A DNA stretch of 51,359 nucleotides from Clostridia bacterium (lineage in GTDB: Bacteria; Bacillota; Clostridia; Oscillospirales; Acutalibacteraceae): positions 1 to 51,359 of the forward strand of contig JAILMJ010000012.1 in the NCBI GenBank assembly GCA_024692685.1, given 5' to 3'. This document shows, in pieces, positions 34,397 to 42,292 of the stretch. The first letter of the stretch is position 1; each line of letters opens with the position of its first letter. The position numbers were made by a program, and so were the translations under genes. The notes beneath the pieces are model-generated. The model worked only from the letters and a program-made list of their open reading frames with translations, was not told the DNA's origin and did no database searches.

Positions 34397-34425
34397 TTGT
34401 ATTTTTATTTAATCTATGTTATGAT
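34397..34425 (+). promoter_or_regulatory. Promoter of the mogA-aor operon
   Basis: TTGTAT (34397-34402), 17-base spacer, TATGAT (34420-34425). It shows that a start codon at 34397 is impossible and that the leader is only about 10 bases. Confidence 0.6.
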
Positions 34426-34441
34426 GCAAAAGGGTGATTAT

Positions 34442-34936
34442 ATGAAATTCGGGATAGTATGCATAAGTGACAGATGCTTTCAGGGCAGTGTTTCCGACAA
34501 AAGCGGCCCCGCAATTGAAGAATGTGTTGCCGCGCTTATGACAGATAAAGAATACAGACTTGTGCCCGATGAGAAAGAAATGATAATCGCCTGCCTCATT
34601 GAGCTTTGCGACAGCTGCGCCTGTGACATCATATTCACAACCGGAGGAACCGGCTTTGCGCCGAGAGACATTACTCCGGAGGCAACTCTTGCGGTTATTG
34701 AAAAGCAGGTGCCCGGAATATCCGAGGCAATAAGAGCTGAAAGCCTTAAAATCACAAGCCGCGCTATGCTTTCACGCGCAGTCAGCGGAATCAGAGGCAA
34801 AAGTCTGATTATTAATCTCCCCGGAAGCCCGAAAGCAGTCAGGGAATCAATCGGAATCGTATATCCCATACTTGAACATGCCGTTGAAACACTGAGCGGA
34901 AATACACAGTCATGCGGAGGGAATTACGGGAAATGA
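34442..34936 (+). CDS. mogA: Molybdopterin adenylyltransferase MogA/MoaB
   Basis: 164 residues from ATG 34442 (AAGGGTG upstream); the longer frame overlaps the promoter. Motifs ISDRC, TTGGTGFAPRDITPEAT near residue 74-90 and INLPGSPKAVRE near 135 match MogA/MoaB. It adenylylates molybdopterin using MgATP so that MoeA can insert the metal. It is the first gene of the operon carrying aldehyde ferredoxin oxidoreductase and overlaps the next gene by 4 bases. Confidence 0.92.
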   Translation: MKFGIVCISDRCFQGSVSDKSGPAIEECVAALMTDKEYRLVPDEKEMIIACLIELCDSCACDIIFTTGGTGFAPRDITPEATLAVIEKQVPGISEAIRAESLKITSRAMLSRAVSGIRGKSLIINLPGSPKAVRESIGIVYPILEHAVETLSGNTQSCGGNYGK

Positions 34937-35580
34937 GTCTGAAATCCGAAATTCAGGGATTTGATATTTCCGGCAAAAGCGCGGCAATTATCGGCTGCGG
35001 CGGGCTGGGAACAAATGTTTCCGTTCATCTGGCAGGCGCGGGAATCGGCTCGCTGTTGCTGGTTGACTTCGACGTTGTTGAGAAGCGCAATCTCAACCGC
35101 CAGTTTATGTTCACCGCAGAAGACAAAGGCAGGGAGAAATGCGATATTCTCGCCGCAAGACTCGCCGCATACGCGCCCGAATGCGAAATAAAAACCCGGC
35201 AAAAAAAGATTGAAAAAACAACCGATCTTGCCGATGCCCTGGAATACGACATAATCATTGCGGCGCTCGACAATATTCGCGCCAGAAAAACAATAAATGA
35301 CGCCTGCAAGTTAAGCAAAAAACCATGTATAAACGGCAGCATAAACGGCTTCTTCGGCTTGGCTTATCTGTATGTTCCGGGTGAAACTCCCGATTTTGAA
35401 GCGGCAGGATTACTGAATGAATCATCTGTTAAAAACCTCTCTCCGAGCGTCACAGCGGGAATAACGGGAGCGCTTGAAGCAAAACTTGCGATTGACTATT
35501 TTCTGAATGACAAATCGTCACAGGGTGTTCTGCTCTGTTACGACGGAATAACAATACAAACACTTAAAATAAAGGAGTGA
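34933..35580 (+). CDS. ThiF/MoeB-like E1 enzyme
   Basis: 215 residues. ATG 34933 overlaps the mogA stop (ATGA). The ATP-binding loop GCGGLGTNVSVHLAGAGIG near residue 20 and the LLVDFDVVEKRNLNRQF segment define the E1 superfamily that activates MoaD/ThiS-type carriers. It is short: no CxxC zinc pairs and no rhodanese domain are visible. It would adenylate the C-terminal glycine of the MoaD-like protein encoded two genes later, preparing it for sulfur loading. An alternative is a thiamine-type carrier partner, but the neighbours favour pterin cofactor. Confidence 0.82.
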   Translation: MSLKSEIQGFDISGKSAAIIGCGGLGTNVSVHLAGAGIGSLLLVDFDVVEKRNLNRQFMFTAEDKGREKCDILAARLAAYAPECEIKTRQKKIEKTTDLADALEYDIIIAALDNIRARKTINDACKLSKKPCINGSINGFFGLAYLYVPGETPDFEAAGLLNESSVKNLSPSVTAGITGALEAKLAIDYFLNDKSSQGVLLCYDGITIQTLKIKE

Positions 35581-35585
35581 CGGAT

Positions 35586-37529
35586 TTGACTAATCTGAAA
35601 GGTTACATGGGCAGAGTCCTTATGGTTAACCTTACCTCAAAGACATCTGAGGAATTTCCCTGGACCGATGAGGACAGAAAACGCACTTTGGGCGGAAAGA
35701 TAATGGCCGCGGACATTCTGCTCAAACACATCAGGCCGGGTATGAAGGCATTCGACGAGGACAACTGGATCGTCGTCACGACAGGCCCGCTTACGGGATG
35801 CGGCTGCCCGAATACATCGAGATTCAATATTTCAACCGTTTCTCCGCTCACCAATATAGTCACCTCCTCAAACTGCGGCGGTGACTTCGGACTCACTCTC
35901 AAAAGAGCGGGATATGACGCAGTCATATTCACCGGCAAATCCGAAAACCCCGTTACTGTTCATATCACCCAAAACGAGGTCTCATTTGAGGATGCCGGCG
36001 AGCTTTGGGGACTTACTACAGGCGAAACCCAGGAAAAACTCGCTCAGTACCCCGGCAGACTCGTTATCGGACCCGCAGGAGAAAACAAGGTTCTGTATGC
36101 CTGCGTTTTCAGCAATGAAAGAACGGCAGGCAGAGGCGGCGTCGGCGCCGTATTCGGCGATAAGAAACTCAAAGCCGTTACCGCAAAGGGCGTTAAAATG
36201 CCTGAAATTGCTGAGCCCGAAAAGCTTAAAAAGTTCAATGTCAAATGGACTAAGCTTCTTCAGACACATCCGCTAACGGGCAGGCAGCTTCCCAAGCTCG
36301 GAAGCGCAGGTCTTGTTGCTCCGATGCAGGCACACTCAATCCTTGCAACCAAAAACTTCTCTGCGGGCAGATTTGACGGTTTTGAAAAAGTATCCGGTGA
36401 AGAGCTTGCCGAGAACCATATGGTATCAAACGGAGCCTGCACGGGATGTGTAATCCGCTGCGCAAGAAGATGCACCGTTGACGGCAAGGTAGTCAAGGGC
36501 CCGGAGCTTGAAACATTAGGCCTTTTCGGCCCGAACATTCTCAATGACGATATTGACTTAATTATCCGATGGAACTATGAACTCGACGAACTCGGTATGG
36601 ACTCTATTTCCTGCGCAGGCTCTATTGCGTTTGCCATGGAACTTGCCGAAAAGGGCATTCACGATTTCGGCGTTCATTTCGGTGAAACGGATAATATTTC
36701 GCAGATGTTTGAGGATATCGCCTACCGCAGGGGAGAGGGCAACGATATTGCCGACGGCTCAAAGAGAATGAGTGACAAATACGGCGGCAAGGAATTCGCC
36801 ATAAATGCCAAAGGTATGGAGCTCGCGGCTTATGAACCGCGTCATGCGGTCGGTCAGGGTCTTGGCTACGCCACCGCCAACAGAGGCGGATGCCACCTCA
36901 ACGCCGGCTATATGGTTGTTGTTGAAGGCCTCGGTCTTGATGTCAATTCCCTTACGCCTCACGGCAAGGCGGCCATAGGCATTATGTTCCAGAATCTTAT
37001 GGAATCAATCTCGGGAGCAGGCAGCTGTATGTTTACAAGTTACGCTGTTCTGCCCGGTTTCCTTATTGCAAAACCCAATCTCATTCTCACTAAGGTTATT
37101 CTCGCTGCGTTCCCCTATGTAGGCCCTGTTGTCAATCTGCTCAGCCATTTCACCAAAGTGCCGCAGATTAACATTCCGCTTCTTCCCCACGCCATTGCCG
37201 TCAAGCTCGCGACGGGTATGAAATCAAATATGGCAAAATTCCTCACCTGGGGCGCTTACGGCTGGAACGCCGAGCGTATGTCAAATGTTATCCTCGGGCA
37301 GAAGGCGGGCGCAGATAAACTTCCAAAGCGCCTGACCGACGAACTTCAGGATCCGAATAATCCCAAAACGAAAGTTCCTCTTGAACAGATGAAAAAAGTG
37401 TTTTACCGCGCAAGAGGCTGGAAGGACGGCATTCCGACCTGGCACCGCCTTAAAACTCTCGGCATAGAGATAGATAAATCTTTATATGACGAAGCGGTCG
37501 CCGCCGCATACAAAACAGAGGAGGCGTGA
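35586..37529 (+). CDS. Aldehyde:ferredoxin oxidoreductase (tungsten enzyme)
   Basis: 647 residues from TTG 35586 (AAAGGAG 8 bases upstream; GTG 35577 is too close to it). It is full-length for the AOR family. N-terminal TTGPLTGCGCPNTSRFNIST and AGYDAVIFTGKSENPV segments are typical. The [4Fe-4S] site is C285-x2-C288-x3-C292 with a fourth cysteine at about 481. The enzyme oxidises aldehydes to acids, or the reverse at low potential, using a tungsten-bispterin cofactor and ferredoxin. A four-cluster ferredoxin follows downstream and is the likely electron partner. The tungstate importer and cofactor genes next door support tungsten rather than molybdenum. Aldehyde specificity is not readable. 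Confidence 0.93.
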   Translation: MTNLKGYMGRVLMVNLTSKTSEEFPWTDEDRKRTLGGKIMAADILLKHIRPGMKAFDEDNWIVVTTGPLTGCGCPNTSRFNISTVSPLTNIVTSSNCGGDFGLTLKRAGYDAVIFTGKSENPVTVHITQNEVSFEDAGELWGLTTGETQEKLAQYPGRLVIGPAGENKVLYACVFSNERTAGRGGVGAVFGDKKLKAVTAKGVKMPEIAEPEKLKKFNVKWTKLLQTHPLTGRQLPKLGSAGLVAPMQAHSILATKNFSAGRFDGFEKVSGEELAENHMVSNGACTGCVIRCARRCTVDGKVVKGPELETLGLFGPNILNDDIDLIIRWNYELDELGMDSISCAGSIAFAMELAEKGIHDFGVHFGETDNISQMFEDIAYRRGEGNDIADGSKRMSDKYGGKEFAINAKGMELAAYEPRHAVGQGLGYATANRGGCHLNAGYMVVVEGLGLDVNSLTPHGKAAIGIMFQNLMESISGAGSCMFTSYAVLPGFLIAKPNLILTKVILAAFPYVGPVVNLLSHFTKVPQINIPLLPHAIAVKLATGMKSNMAKFLTWGAYGWNAERMSNVILGQKAGADKLPKRLTDELQDPNNPKTKVPLEQMKKVFYRARGWKDGIPTWHRLKTLGIEIDKSLYDEAVAAAYKTEEA

Positions 37530-37531
37530 TT

Positions 37532-37783
37532 ATGGCAAAGGTAAATGTAAAACTTTTCGGAGTTTACAGGGTTGACACCCATATTTCCGATATAGAAATC
37601 GAAGCCGAAAAGCTCTCCGATCTGCTTGAAGAACTCAATAAAATCGCTGTCGGCGAGCACAAGAGCAGTATCTCGTTTTCCGACGCTTCGGTATTCATCA
37701 ACGGCACCAACTGCAAAAAGAAAAAGTTTAAACTCAGCGACGGAGACGAAGTCTGGCTTCTCTCCCCCGCTTCGGGAGGTTAA
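37532..37783 (+). CDS. moaD: MoaD-type sulfur carrier
   Basis: 83 residues with a ubiquitin-like beta-grasp pattern ending in the required Gly-Gly (SPASGG). ATG 37532 has GAGGAGG upstream and starts 2 bases after the aor stop. It would accept sulfur as a C-terminal thiocarboxylate, activated by the E1 enzyme in this operon, and donate it to make the dithiolene of the cofactor. Its usual partner MoaE is not encoded in this window, so it must use one elsewhere or serve a related role. Confidence 0.85.
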   Translation: MAKVNVKLFGVYRVDTHISDIEIEAEKLSDLLEELNKIAVGEHKSSISFSDASVFINGTNCKKKKFKLSDGDEVWLLSPASGG

Positions 37784-37787
37784 TGAT

Positions 37788-38171
37788 ATGGCATTTATAA
37801 TCGATTCCGAAAGATGTGTCGGATGCGGAGCATGTGCTTTTTTCTGCCTTTATAAGTCCATAAGTCCGGTTGATGACAATATGACAAAATATGCAATCGA
37901 CGAGAAAAAATGCGTTGAGTGCTCACAGTGCTCGGGCATCTGCCCTAACGGCGCAATTTCCGCTCCGCAGGGCTGGCGCAGAATCAAAAAGGTTACAATC
38001 GATCAGGAGAAATGTATCGGATGTTCGCTTTGTATGCGCACCTGCGCCGCGGACGCTCCCTTCGGGGAAATCAAAAAGAAATTTGAAATAGATCAGTCAA
38101 AGTGCTTCCAATGCGGAGCCTGTGCCAAAAAGTGCAAACCCGGCGCAATAACAGTCGAATATTATGACTGA
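37788..38171 (+). CDS. Polyferredoxin with four [4Fe-4S] motifs
   Basis: 127 residues with four CxxCxxCxxxC motifs (CVGCGACAFFC, CVECSQCSGIC, CIGCSLCMRTC, CFQCGACAKKC) at about residues 10-20, 42-52, 75-85 and 105-115. Sixteen cysteines can hold four clusters. ATG 37788 has GGGAGG 9 bases upstream and follows the moaD stop by 4 bases. It most likely shuttles electrons to or from the aldehyde oxidoreductase. Confidence 0.92.
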   Translation: MAFIIDSERCVGCGACAFFCLYKSISPVDDNMTKYAIDEKKCVECSQCSGICPNGAISAPQGWRRIKKVTIDQEKCIGCSLCMRTCAADAPFGEIKKKFEIDQSKCFQCGACAKKCKPGAITVEYYD

Positions 38172-38188
38172 TTAACAAACGGTCAAAA

Positions 38189-38224
38189 AAGCATCCGCCT
38201 TCTACAGGCGGATGCTTACGTTTT
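38189..38224. terminator. Bidirectional terminator of the aor operon
   Basis: Arms AAGCATCCGCCT (38189-38200) and AGGCGGATGCTT (38206-38217) are followed by ACGTTTTTT on the plus side and TTTTTTGACC on the minus side; it also serves the convergent operon from the right. Confidence 0.85.
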
Positions 38225-38242
38225 TTATGGGATTATACTGTA

Positions 38243-39184
38243 TCAATAATGGACCGCTCCGCATTTGCAGACTTCATTTGCTCCGAAAAGCTTGCAGAAG
38301 AAAATGTAGATATTCCAGAGGACGGCTTTGAAGCCTGTTTCGTGGCACCAGCAATCGCAGTTTGTCTCGGCAATTCTTACCGTAAAGTCAACTTCATAGT
38401 CTTTGCCTTCGTTGCTTTTACCGAGGGTATTGCCGTTGTTTGCTTTAATATCCTTGCCGAGAACAAGGGTATATTTGCCGGGCTCAAGATCTTTGAGCTC
38501 AATCGTAACAGTATTTTTGTCAACTACTTTGCCCACAACGATATTCGCATTGGCACCGTCTTCTTTTTTTACTGTAATAAGAGCCTTGTTTGCTTCTTCA
38601 TTCTCTGTCATTCCGCGGTCAAAGGTGATTGTAATCGTTTCATTTCCTTTCAGATCCGCATCTTTCAGTGCGCTTCCGTTTACAGTAATTTCTTTGACAT
38701 TAAGAGGATTGTTTCCCCCGCCCGAACCGTCGCCTTTGCCATCGCCTTTACCGCCGCCTTCACCTTTGACCTGGAAGGCATAGGTCAGAGTTTCGCCCAA
38801 AGTTGCTTCGTTTTTGGCGGTAAGCTCTTTATCAATTTCAAGAGTGTAATTTCCCTTGGCAAGCCCGCCGAGAGTTACGGTGATGGTTTTTTCGTCTGCG
38901 CCTGCCGATACTGTTGCAGGGGCGGCCGTACCGGCCGAATCCCTGACTGCTATTTTCTGTGTATTGGTCGCCAAAAGTGTGCTCTCACCATTCTTGTCGG
39001 TGGTTACATTGTTTGAAAAAACAATGTTGATAGCCGCAGAACCGTCAACAGTACTGTCTTTGAGGTCTGCCTCTCCGCATTTTACGGAAACGACAGTCAG
39101 AGCGTCTTTCGCCGCAAATGCGCTGAATGAGAAAATCATTGAAAGAATAAGGACTACGCTGAGGATTTTTACGCTTTTTTTCAT
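38243..39184 (-). CDS. Secreted double Big_5-type protein with Cys/His C-terminal tail
   Basis: 313 residues from ATG 39184 (GGAAAGGA upstream). A signal peptide is followed by two Ig-like modules of the Big_5/SbsA kind (about 25-135 and 155-275) joined by a Gly/Lys/Asp linker (EGGGKGDGKGDGSGGG). The end is distinctive: CDCWCHETGF, then a hydrophobic aromatic stretch KAVLWNIYIFFCKLFG, then ANEVCKCGAVHY. Five cysteines plus two histidines in this block could bind a metal such as zinc or iron. I recall similar tails on other Clostridia secreted proteins but no assigned role. It is the last gene of a seven-gene operon with an ABC metal-type importer. Confidence 0.8.
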   Translation of the reverse strand: MKKSVKILSVVLILSMIFSFSAFAAKDALTVVSVKCGEADLKDSTVDGSAAINIVFSNNVTTDKNGESTLLATNTQKIAVRDSAGTAAPATVSAGADEKTITVTLGGLAKGNYTLEIDKELTAKNEATLGETLTYAFQVKGEGGGKGDGKGDGSGGGNNPLNVKEITVNGSALKDADLKGNETITITFDRGMTENEEANKALITVKKEDGANANIVVGKVVDKNTVTIELKDLEPGKYTLVLGKDIKANNGNTLGKSNEGKDYEVDFTVRIAETNCDCWCHETGFKAVLWNIYIFFCKLFGANEVCKCGAVHY

Positions 39185-39204
39185 TTGATTTTTCCTTTCC
39201 GGTG

Positions 39205-40266
39205 TTACCTTTTTTTCTTTATGATTAGTACCACAGCCGTGCAAACTGCGGCTGTAATAATAATTCCGCTTAATGCGTATAATAATTTTGAATGTGAACT
39301 TGCACTGTCATTTACGGTTGAATCGGATGCAGTAACGCTTTCTGTTTCCGTAAGAGATAAAACTGTTGTAACCTCTGTGCTTTCCGCCGATTCGAGAGGC
39401 ACTTCTTCTGTTCTCTTTTCCCTCGTCGCCCTGCTTCTTCTGACAGTCGTTGTTTCTTTCACCGTTTCGGTTACGCTGACTGTTGTCGCGGCGGTTTCGG
39501 TTTTCACTGTTTCTGATTCCGAGGACGGAACGGTCTGAGTTGCAACGGGTCTTGATGCAGTTGTTTTAACTGTGCCCGGAACAGGAAGGGACTGCATTGC
39601 CTTTGCCTGACCGCCGCCCGGTGTGCCGGGACCGGGATTCGCTTTTCTCGCCGCCGTGGTAACCGTTGCTCTTTCGGTTGCGGTTGTCACACGTACGGCC
39701 GTGGTTATTTGAGGCATGGAAGCTCTGTTTCCCGTGTATCCTGTGTTTCCCGTTCCGGAATATCCCGGGACATTGCTTTCGGATTCGGCGGAAGTAATAA
39801 CCGACGCCTCTTTTACCGTGAATCCGATAAACCGGTCTTTTCCGAGACTTACTCCGCTCTTCGAGGTCACGTCCTTGCCGATTACGAGCGTATATTTTTT
39901 CCCGTACACATAGGGCTTATCGGGAACAATTGTCACGATTCTCTTTATATCGGGATTAACCTGGTCATCACCCATTTCTACAGTTATCGGGTGCTGATTT
40001 CCTTTTGAATCAATTACCTTGAAACATTTTTTGTTATTATCCCTGACTGAAAGATTTACAACATTCTTTGTAAAAGTAAGTTTGATTCTCACATTCGGAT
40101 CGACATCTTCCGCTCCGTTGACAACTGAGCTTTCAGCAAGATCGAGAGGCTTATCTTTTCCTCCTCCCGAGCCGTCACCGCCCTGCGCAACCGAACAGAC
40201 TGCGGATAACAATACAATTAATAGAACTGTAAGCAAAGAAAGAACCCGCATTATTCTGCTATTCAT
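39205..40266 (-). CDS. Surface protein: Big_5-type module, Thr-rich stalk, C-terminal membrane anchor
   Basis: 353 residues. It has a signal peptide (about 1-27), a Big_5-type module (about 38-155) and a long Thr/Ser/Pro/Val-rich low-complexity stalk (about 160-320) with repeated TTA, TVT and TET units. A single membrane helix (LLYALSGIIITAAVCTAVVL) ends in KKKR. The last part is not a sortase motif (no LPxTG), so it is anchored by the helix itself. The start overlaps the preceding Cys-rich gene by 8 bases. Together with the next protein it offers two versions of one module, one anchored and one with a Cys/His tail. Confidence 0.8.
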   Translation of the reverse strand: MNSRIMRVLSLLTVLLIVLLSAVCSVAQGGDGSGGGKDKPLDLAESSVVNGAEDVDPNVRIKLTFTKNVVNLSVRDNNKKCFKVIDSKGNQHPITVEMGDDQVNPDIKRIVTIVPDKPYVYGKKYTLVIGKDVTSKSGVSLGKDRFIGFTVKEASVITSAESESNVPGYSGTGNTGYTGNRASMPQITTAVRVTTATERATVTTAARKANPGPGTPGGGQAKAMQSLPVPGTVKTTASRPVATQTVPSSESETVKTETAATTVSVTETVKETTTVRRSRATREKRTEEVPLESAESTEVTTVLSLTETESVTASDSTVNDSASSHSKLLYALSGIIITAAVCTAVVLIIKKKR

Positions 40267-40471
40267 AGTGTATTCCGCCTTTTAAACATTCAAAGCTTTC
40301 AGCTGTCCAGCGCCTGTATCTGCAATTATAACAGGTTTTGTCCTCATCTTCAAGGCACTCTTCTTCACAGTCCGGATAAAAGAGGGCGCAGTCCGCCGCC
40401 GCCCTTCGTGCATAATCGCAGCAGTCTTTTCCGAAATCAAACACCGTTTTCCCGTTTTCTTTACTGAACAT
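40259..40471 (-). CDS. 70-residue eight-cysteine protein
   Basis: A small cytosolic protein with Cys at 17, 18, 28, 35, 39, 47, 50 and 62 (FGKDCCDYARRAAADCALF, then DCEEECLEDEDKTCYNCRYR). This spacing suggests one or two metal sites or an iron-sulfur cluster, but I recognise no family. ATG 40471 has GGAAG upstream and overlaps the TiaS-like gene by 11 bases; the stop overlaps the next gene by 8. It has no signal peptide. Its tight packing in the operon argues that it is a genuine gene rather than a chance frame. Confidence 0.7.
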   Translation of the reverse strand: MFSKENGKTVFDFGKDCCDYARRAAADCALFYPDCEEECLEDEDKTCYNCRYRRWTAESFECLKGGIHYE

Positions 40472-41198
40472 CTTTTCTTCCTTTTTTAGGCTTCGGAATA
40501 AGCACTCCGTTTTCGTTTCTGACAAGCATTACCGTGACTTTTCCGCCTATGTACAGTTTTTTTGTCGGGAAAAAGAATTCAATATTCTCACCCGTATCTG
40601 TAAGAATGCTTTCATTCTCATTGATAAACTGCTCAATTCCGAATCTGTCGGCGAACTCCGAGAAAGTAAAAACATTTTCGTCGTCCGGAGGAAAAAGTTT
40701 CCCTTTGATTCTTCCGTTTGCCTTACCTGCTCTCAGGGCGGCTCCCGCAAGAGCGCCTATCACTCCGAGCCCCGTTCCGCCGTGCTCCGAAAGATGAACA
40801 TCATCCCCGAAAGCGGCAGCAAGGGCAAGAGCCTCACCCTTGGTAACTATCTCTTTAGTTGCCCTGACGCCGAAATCAAAAAGCGGCGAGTAGTCAATAT
40901 CTTCCGAATCCCTGAGAATACAAAGTCCCGGGTCGCTGCCTTCCGCGCTGTTATCTTCAAGATAACGGGAAGCAAAGGCAGTGAAATCTGCGGGAGTGTC
41001 CGTTTCAAAATCCACGCACATTGAACTGTTGTGCGAAGTGTAAGGAATATCTTCGTGAATGAATAATTGATATCTGACCGTAAATCCGCTTTTACCAAGC
41101 CGTCTGCTCTTCGCTTCAAAACAGAGCTCTTCAAGCAGCTGACCGGTTCCTATACTGTCGATATTATCGGTATCGTCAATACAAACATAATATTTCAT
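40461..41198 (-). CDS. TiaS-like protein (IDDTDN motif), bacterial
   Basis: 245 residues. It opens with YYVCIDDTDNIDSIGTG and has HGGTGLGVIGALAGAALRAG near residues 136-155, both resembling the catalytic core of archaeal TiaS, which attaches agmatine to C34 of tRNA-Ile2 with ATP. It lacks the C-terminal OB-fold and zinc ribbon of TiaS, so it is unlikely to do the same reaction on tRNA. The start abuts the substrate-binding protein stop exactly. Bacteria normally use TilS for that tRNA, so this homologue within a metal-transport operon points to another ATP-dependent ligase or kinase role. The function is unknown to me. Confidence 0.7.
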   Translation of the reverse strand: MKYYVCIDDTDNIDSIGTGQLLEELCFEAKSRRLGKSGFTVRYQLFIHEDIPYTSHNSSMCVDFETDTPADFTAFASRYLEDNSAEGSDPGLCILRDSEDIDYSPLFDFGVRATKEIVTKGEALALAAAFGDDVHLSEHGGTGLGVIGALAGAALRAGKANGRIKGKLFPPDDENVFTFSEFADRFGIEQFINENESILTDTGENIEFFFPTKKLYIGGKVTVMLVRNENGVLIPKPKKGRKDVQ

Positions 41199-42275
41199 TT
41201 ACTCACCCGCTTTGTTTGTTTTCGGAGTACGCATATTATCTCCGTCTTTTATTGCTTCAATCCATCCGTCACTTATATTATACGAATAAAACTCTTTGTA
41301 AAATTTTCTTATTTCCTCATCAATGTCAAAATCATATATGTCAGGATAGAGCAGCTGAGCAAGCCACATTATTGCCAGAGGTGTTTCGATGCTGGTGGGG
41401 TGCCCCCATCTTGTGATGCCTACCGGAATCTGATAAACCTGCCTGTTGATTACCGCGTCAAGACCTTCCCATTTCGGGTCTGAAAGAATATAGTCGTCAA
41501 CCTGTGCCTCATTGCAGATTATCAAATCGGGATTCCAAGTGTATATTTGTTCGAGGGTAGTATACGATTTGTTGCCTTCAACACGCAGGCCGTCTGTTTC
41601 CCCCGACACGTTTTCTGCACCCGTCAGTTTAATCCAAAGGTCACAGTAGCTGCCCCCGCTGTCAGTTCTGACTGCTTCATTTACGCTGTGATATACGCGC
41701 TTTTTCTCCGTAATCAGATTGCTTTTTTCTTTCACAGTGTCAACAACGCTTTTGAAATATGAGATATACTTTTCTGCTTTTTCGGGAACACCGAGAGCGT
41801 TGCCGATTACACTGGTTGCCTCAAACTGTTTTTCCGGTGTATCATATCCTATCAGCACATAAGGAATACCCATAGTTTCAAGCTTTGAAATCTGATCTCT
41901 GTTTTCAAGCACTCCCGTCTCCGCAAAAATGAGATCGGTACCAAGGCTGAGAATTTCCTCGGCATTTATGTCACCGCTGTTTTTTACCACAACAGCGTCA
42001 CTTATTTCCGGGCATATCTCCCTCAAAAGATTGCTTCTGGCAATATTGTTGCACGTGGAGGTTACTCTGCCCGCAAAGCCCATGAGGGTTATAATTGTGC
42101 CGGTATAAGGGCAGAGTGTACATATACTCTGAGGATCAGAGGGCACCTCAACCGTTCTGCCCGCACAATCCGTAACGGAAACCGTTCCCCCGACCGTAAC
42201 GGCGCTTTTACCGCAGGAAGTAAGAATACAGATAAAAATTGTCAGAACCGTGAAAAGTGAAACTGCTTTTTTCAT
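41199..42275 (-). CDS. Substrate-binding lipoprotein of a FecCD-type ABC importer
   Basis: 358 residues with a lipoprotein signal (MKKAVSLFTVLTIFICILTSC). It has the layout of the iron-siderophore/cobalamin/heme binding-protein class: a VTDCAGRTVEVP opening, a long central helix (KAEKYISYFKSVVDTVKEKS) and C-terminal NPDLIICNE plus WGHPTSIETPLAIMWLAQLL. Three cysteines lie in the first domain (TDCAG, ICTLCPYTG), plus STCNN, which is unusual and could contact a metal. It captures a metal complex outside the cell; which one is unknown. Its neighbour is the tungsten module, so tungsten, iron, molybdenum or corrinoid are all open. Confidence 0.85.
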   Translation of the reverse strand: MKKAVSLFTVLTIFICILTSCGKSAVTVGGTVSVTDCAGRTVEVPSDPQSICTLCPYTGTIITLMGFAGRVTSTCNNIARSNLLREICPEISDAVVVKNSGDINAEEILSLGTDLIFAETGVLENRDQISKLETMGIPYVLIGYDTPEKQFEATSVIGNALGVPEKAEKYISYFKSVVDTVKEKSNLITEKKRVYHSVNEAVRTDSGGSYCDLWIKLTGAENVSGETDGLRVEGNKSYTTLEQIYTWNPDLIICNEAQVDDYILSDPKWEGLDAVINRQVYQIPVGITRWGHPTSIETPLAIMWLAQLLYPDIYDFDIDEEIRKFYKEFYSYNISDGWIEAIKDGDNMRTPKTNKAGE

Positions 42276-42292
42276 TTTATCACCGTTTCCCT

